Assembly (NCBI GenBank): GCA_964487255.1
Contig: CAZAQV010000011.1
Coordinates: 1 to 64,000 of the forward strand
DNA length: 64,000 bases
Direction: 5' to 3'
From: CAZAQV01 sp964487255
GTDB taxonomy: Bacteria; Myxococcota_A; Polyangia; Polyangiales; CAZAQV01
Of the stretch, positions 1 through 9,353 are shown one piece after another. Both the position numbers and the translations under genes were made by a program. The notes below the pieces were generated by a model. That model was given only the letters and a program-made list of their open reading frames with translations, did not search any database and had not been told where the DNA came from. Numbering within the stretch: position 1 is the stretch's first letter; each line of letters begins with the position of its first letter.

Positions 1-2541
1 CGTTCGCTTGCGCTCGCTTGCCGCGAACGGTCTGTGGGAATTATTCTCTCGGGAACGGGTAGTGACGGCTCATTGGGCATCAAAGAGATTAAGGCCGCAC
101 TCGGCATGGTGATGGTGCAGGACGAGGCGTCTGCACAATACGACGGCATGCCACACAGCGCGATTGCGAGCGGGCAAGCCGACTATGTGTTGCCGCCCGC
201 GCAGATGCCCGTGCGGCTCCTCAAGTATCTCGCATCCGGTAAGGGAGCGTCCGCTCCGCCGGGTGCGACAGTGTTTTCGTCCGAAGAAATGGCGAAAATC
301 TTCGCCGAGATTGGCAGCCGCCGCGGCGTTGACTTTTCGAACTACAAGCCCAGCACGATGGCGCGTCGCATCGAGCGGCGGATGAAAGTTCATGGCTTGG
401 AGAGTCTGGAACGATACCTGGCTCACCTACAGACGGCACCCGCAGAGGTCGACCAACTATTCAACGATCTACTCATCGGAGTGACCTCATTTTTCCGTGA
501 CCCCGAGGCTTGGGCGAGCTTGGAAGAACAGCTTAAGAAGCTACTCGTTGACAAGCCGGACGACTATTTGGTGCGCGCTTGGGTGCCGGGGTGTTCAACC
601 GGTGAAGAAGCGTATTCGCTCGCGATCTTGCTGCGCGAGTGTATGGACGCGATAGGGCGAACACTCAGTGTGCAAGTTTTTGCAACGGACCTTGATTGCA
701 CCGCAATCGACAAAGCGCGTTCTGGGCTTTTCCCACTCGGCATCGTCAACGATGTTTCGGCAACGCGGCTGGCACGGTTTTTCTCTCAAGAGTCAGACGG
801 GTATCGGGTGAAGAAGGAAATTCGTGACATGCTCGTCTTCGCAGAGCAGAACCTGCTTGCGGATCCGCCCTTTACCAAACTTGATGTCCTCTGCTGTCGC
901 AATCTGTTGATCTACCTTGATGCGACGAGTCACAAGAAGTTGTTTCCCATTTTCCACTACGGCTTGAGGCGAGACGGCATCTTATTCCTTGGGTCTGCTG
1001 AGTCGATTGGCTCGTTCTCGAACCTGTTCACGCCGCTCGACAAGAAGTGGAAACTCTTTCGCTCCGCCTCCGCCTCTGCCTCCGAACTTTCGCAAAATTC
1101 TGCATTGTTTTTAGCGTCGTCTACCAGCAACAACGAGCGAACGTTAGCGGTGGATTCGAGGTCGCAATCAGCAAGCGCTCAGCTTAGCCGGACGGTGGAG
1201 AAGATGTTGTTGAAGGATCTCGTGCCTCCCACGGTCCTCGTACGCGAGCGGGGAGATGTGGTGCATGTGCATGGCCGCACCGGCCTTTTCCTCGAGCCAG
1301 CGGAAGGGTTGCAGGCGGCCCCGAATATCTTCAACATGGTTCGGCCCGGTTTGCAGATTGTGCTTGCCTCCGCACTTCGCGAAGCGACCGCCTCAGACAC
1401 AGAAATCGTTAAAAAGGACATCCACGTTCGTACAAACGGCAAGATGATGAAGGTCAACCTTCGCGTTCTTTTGCTCCGTCAGCCTCAAAACCTCCATGGC
1501 CTATACCGCGTCACGTTTGAGAGCGTCGAAGCACCTTCTCCGGTCCCGCACCCTCAATCCGCCGAGCCCATAAAAGAGCCGTCTGCGATTCGCGTTTCTG
1601 ATTTGGAGCGTGAACTCCGCTTTTCGAGGGAGGGCCATCAGAACACGATTGAAGAGCTGGAGGCGACCAACGAAGAGCTGAAGTCGACCAACGAGGAGCT
1701 CCAGTCCACGAACGAAGAGCTGCAATCCACGAACGAAGAGCTCGAGACATCGAAGGAGGAGATGCAGTCTCTAAACGAGGAGCTTCAGACCGTTAATGCA
1801 CAGCTGCAAAGCAAGGTTGAAGAGCTTTCGCGCACCAGCAATGACATGAAGAACTTGCTTGACGCGACCGACATCGCCACCATCTTTCTCGACACCGAGC
1901 TTCGCATCACGCGCTTCACTGAGCCCGCCAAGAAGGTCGTGCGATTGATTTCCACAGACGTAGGGCGGCCACTCGCCGATCTCGCCTCTTCGCTCCGTTA
2001 TGAAAGCCTTAGCGATGACGCTCGGGAGGTGCTGCGCACGCTCCAGGTCAAAGAGTCCGAGATGTCTTCCGACAACGGTACGCGCTACCTCGTTCGCATT
2101 CTTCCCTACCGAACCGTCGAGAACGTCATCGATGGGCTCGTGGTCACGTTCGTCAACATTGGCGCAATCAAGAAGCTACAAGAAGAGCAGGCCCGTCTGT
2201 TGGAGGCCCTTCGCAACTCGTCCGCGAGCGTATTCGGTCAGGACTCCGACCTGAAGATTGTTTGGGCGGGCAGTCGCGTCTTCGACAAAGAGCCAGACGA
2301 TTTGATCGGAAAGACGGACCAGGAGCTTTTTTCCGGTGACGACGCCGAGAACCTCACCAAACTCAAGAAAGAGGCGCTTTCGGCCGGGGTCGCTCAGACA
2401 CGTCGCATGGAGCTGGGCGTTGGAAGCGAACGCCGACTTTTTGACATGTATGTTGAGCCGACGCGAGGCGCCTCCGGTGAAGTGACGGGGCTATCGTGTT
2501 TGGCGATAGACATCACATCGGTAGCCAAGGAGGACTCATGA
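1..2541 (+). CDS. CheB-CheR-PAS chemotaxis-type signalling fusion protein (5' truncated)
   Basis: The reading frame is open from base 1, so the N-terminus lies outside the window. The first residues are the end of a CheB methylesterase domain, with the SGTGSDG segment that holds the catalytic Asp; the catalytic Ser and His must lie upstream. A CheR methyltransferase domain follows at visible residues about 100-350, with the SAM-binding PGCSTGEEAYS loop and CCRNLLIYL. A long coiled coil of repeated NEELQST heptads lies at about 550-610, then two PAS-like modules to the C-terminus. CheR methylates and CheB demethylates receptor glutamates. Stand-alone fusions like this one are common in environmental proteobacteria and probably signal outside chemotaxis (family knowledge). 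The hybrid kinase downstream overlaps the stop codon, so the two are probably co-translated partners. Confidence 0.93.
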   Translation, partial: RSLALACRERSVGIILSGTGSDGSLGIKEIKAALGMVMVQDEASAQYDGMPHSAIASGQADYVLPPAQMPVRLLKYLASGKGASAPPGATVFSSEEMAKIFAEIGSRRGVDFSNYKPSTMARRIERRMKVHGLESLERYLAHLQTAPAEVDQLFNDLLIGVTSFFRDPEAWASLEEQLKKLLVDKPDDYLVRAWVPGCSTGEEAYSLAILLRECMDAIGRTLSVQVFATDLDCTAIDKARSGLFPLGIVNDVSATRLARFFSQESDGYRVKKEIRDMLVFAEQNLLADPPFTKLDVLCCRNLLIYLDATSHKKLFPIFHYGLRRDGILFLGSAESIGSFSNLFTPLDKKWKLFRSASASASELSQNSALFLASSTSNNERTLAVDSRSQSASAQLSRTVEKMLLKDLVPPTVLVRERGDVVHVHGRTGLFLEPAEGLQAAPNIFNMVRPGLQIVLASALREATASDTEIVKKDIHVRTNGKMMKVNLRVLLLRQPQNLHGLYRVTFESVEAPSPVPHPQSAEPIKEPSAIRVSDLERELRFSREGHQNTIEELEATNEELKSTNEELQSTNEELQSTNEELETSKEEMQSLNEELQTVNAQLQSKVEELSRTSNDMKNLLDATDIATIFLDTELRITRFTEPAKKVVRLISTDVGRPLADLASSLRYESLSDDAREVLRTLQVKESEMSSDNGTRYLVRILPYRTVENVIDGLVVTFVNIGAIKKLQEEQARLLEALRNSSASVFGQDSDLKIVWAGSRVFDKEPDDLIGKTDQELFSGDDAENLTKLKKEALSAGVAQTRRMELGVGSERRLFDMYVEPTRGASGEVTGLSCLAIDITSVAKEDS

Positions 2542-5441
2542 CCAACGATCCGACGAGTGAAAAGGAATCTAGACGACTCAGAACGCGGGCCGAATCGCAA
2601 GTGGTGATAAAGCAATCGGATAGGACCGATATGGATGAAATCGATGTCAAGAAGCTCGTTCATGAATTGGAGGTTCATCAAGTTGAACTCCAGATGCAGA
2701 ATGAGCAGCTACAGGTCACGCAGGCAGAGCTACGCGAAAGTCGCGACCGTTACTTCGAACTCTACGATCTGGCTCCCGTCGGGTATGTGACCCTCGACCG
2801 CGCAGGAAACATCTATGAGGCAAACCTTGCTGCTGCTGCGCTTGTCGGCGAAGAGCGCGGGCGCCTCGTCGGTCGTTCCCTATGCAGCTTTTTGGACCAA
2901 GCGGAGGCAGATGCGTTGTATCTTCACCTTGGGGAGGTCTTTGGGGCGGATACCAAAGTCGCCTGCGAACTCACTTTTCGCTCCGGGCGCCAAGGGGAGA
3001 GCGGCACGCCCGTTCGTGTGGAGTCCATTTGCTTCACGCTGCCCAATCGGGAACGTCGATGTCGCTCGGTGCTGATCGATTTGACGGAGCTGCGGGCGGT
3101 TCAAGATGCTTTTCGAATCGAGGAGGTCAAAGACCAAGCGTTGCTCGACACCTCTGGGGATGCAATTCTCACAGGTGACGCAAAGGGGCGGATTTTGTCC
3201 GTTAATCGGGCCGCCGGACGACTCTTCGGCTACGAGCCATCGGAGCTTCTCGGCAAGAGCATTCGCATGCTGATGCCTTTGGAGTACCAAGACGCACCTG
3301 AGCCGCGCATCGAACGTTTTCTTTCCACGGGTGACACGGAGGGTGTCGGCAACGGGCAAGCCGAGGTCGTCGGACTTCGCAAAGAGGGAACCATCTTTCC
3401 AGCGCTGCTCAGTGTCGGTCAGTGGTCAGACAACGGGGAACCCCGTTTTACGGCCGTCCTCCACGACAACACGAAAAAGAAGGCGGTTGAAGCCGCACTC
3501 GCGGAGGAGGAGACTCGTTTTCGAGAGATCACCGAGGTGATCGAAGACGTCTTCTACATCATGGATGCGGAGCATCACTTCTTGTATTTGAGCCCGGCGT
3601 GCGAAAGGTTGTGGGGAGAGCCAGAGGCCAGCTTGATTCTCAGTCGTGCCCAGTGGCTCGACCACGTTCATCCCGAAGACCGAAGTCGAGTGGAGACGTC
3701 CCATGTTGCCTCAGTTCACGAGGGGGCTTTCGAAGCGGAATATCGCATTGTGCGGGCCGACGGTGAGGTTCGCTGGGTTCGTGATCGCGTCTTTCCTGTT
3801 CTGGGACCGAAAGGGGAAATCGAACGCTACATCGGCTGCGCGCAGGATATCACTTTGGCAAAGAAGCTTGAGCACGACCTGCTTCAGGTGCAGCGGGTCG
3901 AAGCTGTGGGCGCGTTTGCGTCCAGCGTGGCTCACGACTTTGGCAATGTGCTTCAAGCCGTTCTAGGTTGCGTCAACTTGGCGCGGCGTGAGGGGCTCTC
4001 GCGCAAGCGTATGCTCGAGTATCTCGATCGCGCGTCATCCGCCGCGCGTCGTGGCGGCAAATTCGCCGAGCAGCTTCTGACCTTTGCGCGCAAGCGGAAC
4101 ACGGACGCAGCACCTTTGGAGCTCGACAGGTCGATCAAGGGTTGCGCGAGGTTGATCGAGGGGCTGATGACTGAAAAGGTTGCGGTCAAGATCCAAACCG
4201 CTGCTCGGGGCATGCAAATTCTCGCGGACCCTGTGCAGATAGAGCAGATCTTGCTGAACCTGGCTTCCAACGCTCGAGACGCGATGCCCGATGGAGGCCA
4301 GTTCGTGATCCGAACCCACGTGGTCGGGGCCGATGGTTTGTCGCTCTCGGATTCGGGGGAAGAGCCAGGAGGCGGCGACTATATTTGCCTCGAGGTTCGC
4401 GACACGGGCGTCGGAATGAACGAGGCGACCAGGCGTCAAATCTTTGACCCCTTTTTCACGACGAAGGAAGTCGGCAAGGGAACCGGACTCGGCTTATCTA
4501 CAGTCCTTTCGACAGCGAACAAGCTGGGCGCGCGCGTTGATGTAAAGAGTGAACCGGGAGACGGGTCGACCTTTACTTTTCTTTTTCCCATACACGGCGC
4601 GCTCCGCGAATCAGACGAGCGGCGGATTCACAAAGAGCTTCGTTTTTCGGGCACAGCGCTGTTGGTCGAGGACGAGCCGACCGTCCGCATGACGCTCCGC
4701 CACAAGCTCGAGGAGCTTGGCTTTGCTGTGCGTGAGGCGGCGGACCCGATTGAGGCAGAGTACATTTGCGGCCTGCATCGAGGCGAGGTGGAGCTACTGC
4801 TCTCGGACGTGGTGCTCCCCGTGATGTCGGGTCCGAAGCTGGCCGAACGGCTCCAAGCGAGTTATCCGAAGTTGCAAGTGCTTCTGATGTCGGCGAGCTA
4901 CGAGGCGCCACACTCCGAGGACGGAGCGGGTGCGTTTCAGGTGCTGCGAAAGCCCTTTTCGAAGGTGGAACTTAGTGCGGCGCTTGAGCGGCTGTTGCCC
5001 AGCGAACGCGTCGAGCGCGTTTCGTTGCCGCCGTCTGCGCCCGCCGTTTCGAAGTTGGCGCTACCTGCGCCGCCTCGTGGGGCGGTCCAGCGAAGCGCGG
5101 TGGTCATGGTCGTGGACGACGAGGCCCTGGTGCTCGAGACGCTTCGCGATTTTCTCGAAGGGGAAGGGCACCGCGTGCTCGTCGCATCGACGCCGCGCGA
5201 GGCGCTCCATTTGGCGGATCTCGAGGAGTGTATCGATGTTGTGATCTCTGACCTGCAGATCCCGCAGATGTCCGGTCACGATCTGACGGCGAAGCTCCGA
5301 GCGCGACATCCGAACCTGCGGGCCATCATCACGTCAGCTCTTCCCGATGAGCCGTTTGAAGACGCGGTTTTCATGGCGAAGCCCCTCGACTTGGATCGCA
5401 TCGCAGAGACAGTTGAGCAGTTGCTGATTCCGCTTTCCTAG
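2538..5441 (+). CDS. PAS-containing hybrid histidine kinase with two receiver domains
   Basis: 967 residues from the ATG at 2538, which overlaps the upstream TGA (ATGA) and has AAGGAGG a few bases before it; this spacing decides the start over an upstream in-frame codon. In order: a short coiled coil (35-75), three PAS domains (about 80-200, 205-325, 335-450), a histidine phosphoacceptor region with AHDFGN (about 475), an HATPase domain with N box NLASNARDAM and G boxes DTGVGM and GKGTGLGLS (about 560-690), then two receiver domains beginning LLVEDE (about 705) and VMVVDDE (about 855). No transmembrane segment is visible, so it is probably a cytosolic sensor. The partner is inferred to be the CheB-CheR-PAS protein; no DNA-binding output domain is present. 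Confidence 0.93.
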   Translation: MTNDPTSEKESRRLRTRAESQVVIKQSDRTDMDEIDVKKLVHELEVHQVELQMQNEQLQVTQAELRESRDRYFELYDLAPVGYVTLDRAGNIYEANLAAAALVGEERGRLVGRSLCSFLDQAEADALYLHLGEVFGADTKVACELTFRSGRQGESGTPVRVESICFTLPNRERRCRSVLIDLTELRAVQDAFRIEEVKDQALLDTSGDAILTGDAKGRILSVNRAAGRLFGYEPSELLGKSIRMLMPLEYQDAPEPRIERFLSTGDTEGVGNGQAEVVGLRKEGTIFPALLSVGQWSDNGEPRFTAVLHDNTKKKAVEAALAEEETRFREITEVIEDVFYIMDAEHHFLYLSPACERLWGEPEASLILSRAQWLDHVHPEDRSRVETSHVASVHEGAFEAEYRIVRADGEVRWVRDRVFPVLGPKGEIERYIGCAQDITLAKKLEHDLLQVQRVEAVGAFASSVAHDFGNVLQAVLGCVNLARREGLSRKRMLEYLDRASSAARRGGKFAEQLLTFARKRNTDAAPLELDRSIKGCARLIEGLMTEKVAVKIQTAARGMQILADPVQIEQILLNLASNARDAMPDGGQFVIRTHVVGADGLSLSDSGEEPGGGDYICLEVRDTGVGMNEATRRQIFDPFFTTKEVGKGTGLGLSTVLSTANKLGARVDVKSEPGDGSTFTFLFPIHGALRESDERRIHKELRFSGTALLVEDEPTVRMTLRHKLEELGFAVREAADPIEAEYICGLHRGEVELLLSDVVLPVMSGPKLAERLQASYPKLQVLLMSASYEAPHSEDGAGAFQVLRKPFSKVELSAALERLLPSERVERVSLPPSAPAVSKLALPAPPRGAVQRSAVVMVVDDEALVLETLRDFLEGEGHRVLVASTPREALHLADLEECIDVVISDLQIPQMSGHDLTAKLRARHPNLRAIITSALPDEPFEDAVFMAKPLDLDRIAETVEQLLIPLS

Positions 5442-5575
5442 CCTGCCACCGGCCGAAGCCGCGAAAACTCTGCGCTTCGTTGCCCAAATTTGCGCCACCG
5501 AGCGTCTGGGCGACTCCGTTGGTCAGGCGAAAGGCGCTTCATCGACCTGGTCGTAAACTTGCAAGACGTGGTCGC

Positions 5576-7429
5576 ATGGTCTTTTCGGTCGCACGCGCGG
5601 ACGGGCCCCAGCCGCGAGGGGTGGTCCTCAAGACAAGTGACGACATCGCGTCTGTAGCCAACATGGTCGACTACGAGTCCGCCTGCGAAGGCTTCAGGTG
5701 GGAGTACGCAAGGGCCGAGCTTGACGGGCTTCCGGGAGGGCGAGGTCTCAATATTGCTCACGAAGCGGTGGACCGCCACGCCAACGGGCCGTTGCGAGAC
5801 AAGCTTGCGCTACGTTGGCTCGGTAGGCGCGGCGAGCGGAGAGACTTCAGCTACGGTGAGCTGGCTGGGCAGAGCGCGCGCTTCGCCAACGCGTTGGCGA
5901 AGCTTGGTGTCCTACCCGGCAAGACGGTGGTTACGCTGCTTGGCAGGATTCCTGAACTCTACGTGGCGGCCCTGGGTTCGCTTCGCAGTAAGGCGGTATT
6001 TTGCCCACTTTTTTCGGTTTTCGGGCCGGAGCCCATCGAAACCCGACTCCGCTTGGGCGACGCCCAAGTGTTGGTGACCACACCGCGTCTCTATCAGCGA
6101 AAAATACAAGACATCCGTGCGCGTCTGCCTGCTCTCCAACACGTGATTCTGGTCGGTCCCGACTCCGAGACGACCGCGGATGCGTCGTGTCATCGCTGGG
6201 ACGCCTTAATGGAAGCGGTAGGCGCAAGCCATCGCATCCCCGACACCAATGCAGAAGACCCAGCCCTGCTTCACTTTACGAGCGGAACGACAGGCACTCC
6301 CAAAGGGGTGCTCCACGTTCACGAAGCCGTTGTGATGCACCACATCACTGGCAAGCTCGTGCTCGATTTACACCGCAACGATATCTACTGGTGCACGGCG
6401 GATCCTGGGTGGGTGACCGGCACGAGCTACGGGATCATCGCGCCGCTCACACTTGGGGTGACCATGATTGTGGACGAGGCGGAATTTGACGTGGAGCGTT
6501 GGTACCAGACCCTAGAAGAAGAGCGCGTCAATGTCTGGTATACGGCGCCGACCGCAATTCGAATGCTGATGAAGCGAGGTATGGCTCCGATCGAGGAGCG
6601 TGACCTTTCTGCGCTCCGGTTTATGGCCAGTGTCGGAGAACCGCTTAACCCGGAAGCCGTGGTTTGGAGTCGAGATGCCTTCGGTATCCCTTTTCACGAC
6701 AACTGGTGGCAGACCGAAACCGGTGGCATCATGATTGCCAACTACGCGTGCATGGATGTCAAGCCAGGTTCAATGGGCAAACCCGTTCCTGGTGTCGAAG
6801 TAGCACTTGTAAAGCGCACAAGCGACAGAGAGGGTAGCAACGCCAAGATCGAGGTTCTCGTGGAGCCGAACCTAGAAGGGGAACTTGCGCTTCGACCGGG
6901 CTGGCCCTCGATGATGCGGGGATATCTTCATTCGCCGCAACGTTATGCGAAGTGCTTTGAGGACGGCTGGTACTTGAGCGGAGACCTCGCAAGACGAGAT
7001 GCCGACGGCTACTATTGGTTCGTCGGCAGGGCCGACGATGTGATCAAGAGTGCGGGCCATCTCATCGGACCTTTTGAGGTGGAGAGCGCACTCATGGAGC
7101 ACGAGGCGGTGGCCGAAGCAGGCATCATCGGTAAGCCCGATGAGGTTGCTGGGATGGTCGTCAAGGCCTTCGTGTCGCTCAAAGATGGCTTTGTGGACAG
7201 CACCAAGCTGCAACGCTCACTCATGGCGCACGCCCGTCGGCGGCTCGGGCCTGCGGTTGCGCCCCGTGAGATCGAGGTCGTGGATAGCCTGCCCAAGACC
7301 CGCAGTGGAAAGATCATGCGCCGACTGCTCAAAGCGCACGAGCTGGGGCTTTCCGAGGGAGATACCTCGACCTTGGAGGGAAGCGAAACAGAGGACTCAT
7401 CATGGACGTCTCGCGGGAACATGCATTGA
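5576..7429 (+). CDS. Acetyl-CoA synthetase-like AMP-forming acyl-CoA ligase (AcsA type)
   Basis: A 617-residue member of the ANL adenylate-forming family, closest by eye to the short Bacillus AcsA type. It should activate acetate or a related short acid to the acyl-CoA through an acyl-AMP. Visible motifs are the P-loop FTSGTTGTPKGVLH, the WWQTETGG core, YLSGDLARRD, GRADDVIKSAGH and the A10 PKTRSGKIMRR with the catalytic, often acetylated, Lys. The start is uncertain: 5480 (TTG), 5576 (ATG) and 5663 (ATG) are all in frame, and family similarity clearly begins near 5663. The 3' end overlaps the pyruvate dehydrogenase E1alpha start by 28 bp, so this is the first gene of an operon that makes acetyl-CoA by two routes. 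Substrate is inferred from the family. Confidence 0.88.
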   Translation: MVFSVARADGPQPRGVVLKTSDDIASVANMVDYESACEGFRWEYARAELDGLPGGRGLNIAHEAVDRHANGPLRDKLALRWLGRRGERRDFSYGELAGQSARFANALAKLGVLPGKTVVTLLGRIPELYVAALGSLRSKAVFCPLFSVFGPEPIETRLRLGDAQVLVTTPRLYQRKIQDIRARLPALQHVILVGPDSETTADASCHRWDALMEAVGASHRIPDTNAEDPALLHFTSGTTGTPKGVLHVHEAVVMHHITGKLVLDLHRNDIYWCTADPGWVTGTSYGIIAPLTLGVTMIVDEAEFDVERWYQTLEEERVNVWYTAPTAIRMLMKRGMAPIEERDLSALRFMASVGEPLNPEAVVWSRDAFGIPFHDNWWQTETGGIMIANYACMDVKPGSMGKPVPGVEVALVKRTSDREGSNAKIEVLVEPNLEGELALRPGWPSMMRGYLHSPQRYAKCFEDGWYLSGDLARRDADGYYWFVGRADDVIKSAGHLIGPFEVESALMEHEAVAEAGIIGKPDEVAGMVVKAFVSLKDGFVDSTKLQRSLMAHARRRLGPAVAPREIEVVDSLPKTRSGKIMRRLLKAHELGLSEGDTSTLEGSETEDSSWTSRGNMH

Positions 7430-8373
7430 AGCTCTTGCGCCACATGGTGCGTATTCGTCGTTTCGAAGAGAGATCCGCTGAAATGTACAGCGCTGGCAAG
7501 ATTCGTGGCTTTCTCCACCTCTACATCGGTGAAGAAGCGGTTGCCGCCGGCGCGATCACCGCGCTGCGCGAAGACGACGCGATCGTCGCAACCTACCGAG
7601 AGCATGGCCAGGCGCTCGTGCGCGGTGTGCCAGCCGGGGCCGTGATGGCGGAGATGTTTGGCAAGCTCAACGGTTGCTCGCGTGGTCGCGGCGGATCGAT
7701 GCATCTCTTTTGTGCAGAAAAGCGGTTCTATGGTGGCAATGCAATCGTGGCTGGAGGTTTGCCGCTGGCGGTTGGGCTTGCGCTCGCTGACAGCATGCAG
7801 AACCGGCAGCGCACGACCGCGTGTTTCTTTGGGGACGGAGCGACGGAAGAAGGCGAGTTTTGCGAGTCTCTGAACCTCGCTGCGCTTTGGAAGTTGCCGG
7901 TTCTCTTCTTGTGCGAGAACAACCTCTACGCCATGGGGACCGCACTCTCGAGGCACGCTTCGGACTTGGAGCTCACGAAGCGACCTATGGCATTCGGAAT
8001 CCCCGCGGAGACTGTCGATGGCATGGACGTGCTCTCGGTGGAGCGCGCTGTTCGATACGCCGCTGACCGCGTTCGTGAGGAAGGGTCGCCACGCTTCGTT
8101 GAGCTTCAGACCTATCGCTTTCGCGCGCATTCGATGTTTGATGCTGAGCTTTACCGGGACAAGAAGGAAGTCGAGCAGTGGAAGAAGCGTGATCCGATCT
8201 TGCTCTTTATTGATCGTCTCCGCGGAGCGGGGCTGATCGAAGACTCGGACGTCGAGGCGATCGAAGAGGACGTGACTCAGGAGTTGGATCAAGCCGTCCG
8301 CGAAGCGGAAGGAGGCGCGTGGGAGAGGGTGGAGGACATCGCGCGTGATGTTGTCGCGTTGGAGAGGTTGTGA
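7402..8373 (+). CDS. pdhA: Pyruvate (2-oxoacid) dehydrogenase E1 component, alpha subunit
   Basis: 323 residues, the usual length for a heterotetrameric E1alpha. The thiamine diphosphate and Mg-binding motif begins at GDGATEEGEF and ends in CENN about 30 residues later, and the glycine-rich SRGRGGSMH segment and the phosphorylation-loop-like YRFRAHSMFD are present. With E1beta it decarboxylates pyruvate and reductively acetylates the lipoyl group of E2. The start at 7402 lies inside the ligase gene and the stop overlaps the E1beta start, which indicates translational coupling. Acetoin dehydrogenase E1 is the main alternative; adjacent E1beta and E2 fit either enzyme, and no acetoin-specific gene is seen. 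Confidence 0.9.
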   Translation: MDVSREHALKLLRHMVRIRRFEERSAEMYSAGKIRGFLHLYIGEEAVAAGAITALREDDAIVATYREHGQALVRGVPAGAVMAEMFGKLNGCSRGRGGSMHLFCAEKRFYGGNAIVAGGLPLAVGLALADSMQNRQRTTACFFGDGATEEGEFCESLNLAALWKLPVLFLCENNLYAMGTALSRHASDLELTKRPMAFGIPAETVDGMDVLSVERAVRYAADRVREEGSPRFVELQTYRFRAHSMFDAELYRDKKEVEQWKKRDPILLFIDRLRGAGLIEDSDVEAIEEDVTQELDQAVREAEGGAWERVEDIARDVVALERL

Positions 8374-9353
8374 GTTCGGCGACCTATCGACAAGCGGTCC
8401 GTGAGGCGATGCGCAAGGCCTTGCACGACGATACGCGCGTGTTCTTGATGGGCGAGGACGTTGGTCGTTATGGAGGTGCCTTTGCTGTGAGCCACGGCCT
8501 GCTTGAGGAGTTCGGAGAAGAGCGCGTGAGAGACACGCCTCTCTCAGAGAGCACATTTGTTGGCGCTGGAATCGGTGCGGCACTTGGAGGCATGCGCCCG
8601 ATCGTTGAAGTGATGACCGTGAATTTCAGCCTCCTCGCGATGGATCAAATCGTCAATAGCGCAGCCACGCTTCGGCACATGTCAGGCGGTCAAGTTGAGG
8701 TTCCGCTCTTGATTCGCATGGCGACCGGAGCGGGTAAACAAGTGGCCGCCCAGCATTCTCATAGTTTCGAGAACTGGTATGCCTCGGTGCCGGGGCTCAA
8801 GGTTCTCGCAGCGGGAACGGTTCAAGACGCATACGACATGGTCCTCGCAGGTCTTGAGGACCCCGATCCAGTGGTCCTCTTCGAGACGATGGCGCTCTAC
8901 AATATGGAGGGACCGTTCGATGTCGAGGCGTACGAAGGTGACGTATGGCATGCGCGGGTTCGGCGGCAAGGCTCCGCGCTTAGCTTGATCACCTACGGCA
9001 GCTCTCTGCAAAAGACTTTGTCGGCGGCGGAAACACTTGCAAAAGAAGGGGTTGAAGCCGAAGTGCTCGACCTGCGCTGCCTTCGACCCATCGACACCGA
9101 AGCCCTCGTGAGAAGTGTCTCAAAGACCCATCGCGCCGTGATCGTCGATGAGACCTGGCATACGGGGAGCTTGGCCGCAGAGGTGATGGCGCGTATTGGC
9201 GAGCGCGCTTTTTACGAGCTCGACGCGCCGATCGAGCGCGTATGCACCTGGGAAGTGCCGATTCCCTACGCCAAGCACCTTGAGGACGCTGCGCTGCCGA
9301 GTGCAGAGCGCATCGTCGCCGCAGCTCGCCGAGTGCTAGCGGCGGAGGCATGA
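8370..9353 (+). CDS. pdhB: Pyruvate (2-oxoacid) dehydrogenase E1 component, beta subunit
   Basis: 327 residues starting at a GTG whose last bases form the TGA of E1alpha (GTGA overlap). The N-terminal half carries GEDVGRYGGAF, the DTPLSES segment and the EVMTVNFSLLAMDQIVN helix typical of the E1beta pyrimidine-binding domain. The C-terminal half is the transketolase C-like domain with LITYGSSL and the DLRCLRPID turn. It pairs with the preceding subunit to bind thiamine diphosphate at the interface. The next gene follows with no gap. Confidence 0.92.
   Translation: MSSATYRQAVREAMRKALHDDTRVFLMGEDVGRYGGAFAVSHGLLEEFGEERVRDTPLSESTFVGAGIGAALGGMRPIVEVMTVNFSLLAMDQIVNSAATLRHMSGGQVEVPLLIRMATGAGKQVAAQHSHSFENWYASVPGLKVLAAGTVQDAYDMVLAGLEDPDPVVLFETMALYNMEGPFDVEAYEGDVWHARVRRQGSALSLITYGSSLQKTLSAAETLAKEGVEAEVLDLRCLRPIDTEALVRSVSKTHRAVIVDETWHTGSLAAEVMARIGERAFYELDAPIERVCTWEVPIPYAKHLEDAALPSAERIVAAARRVLAAEA

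Noticed and set aside
7012..8583. 523-codon minus-strand frame opposite pyruvate dehydrogenase genes
   Set aside because: It is antisense to the clearly functional ligase, E1alpha and E1beta genes; long antisense frames are expected at this G+C content.
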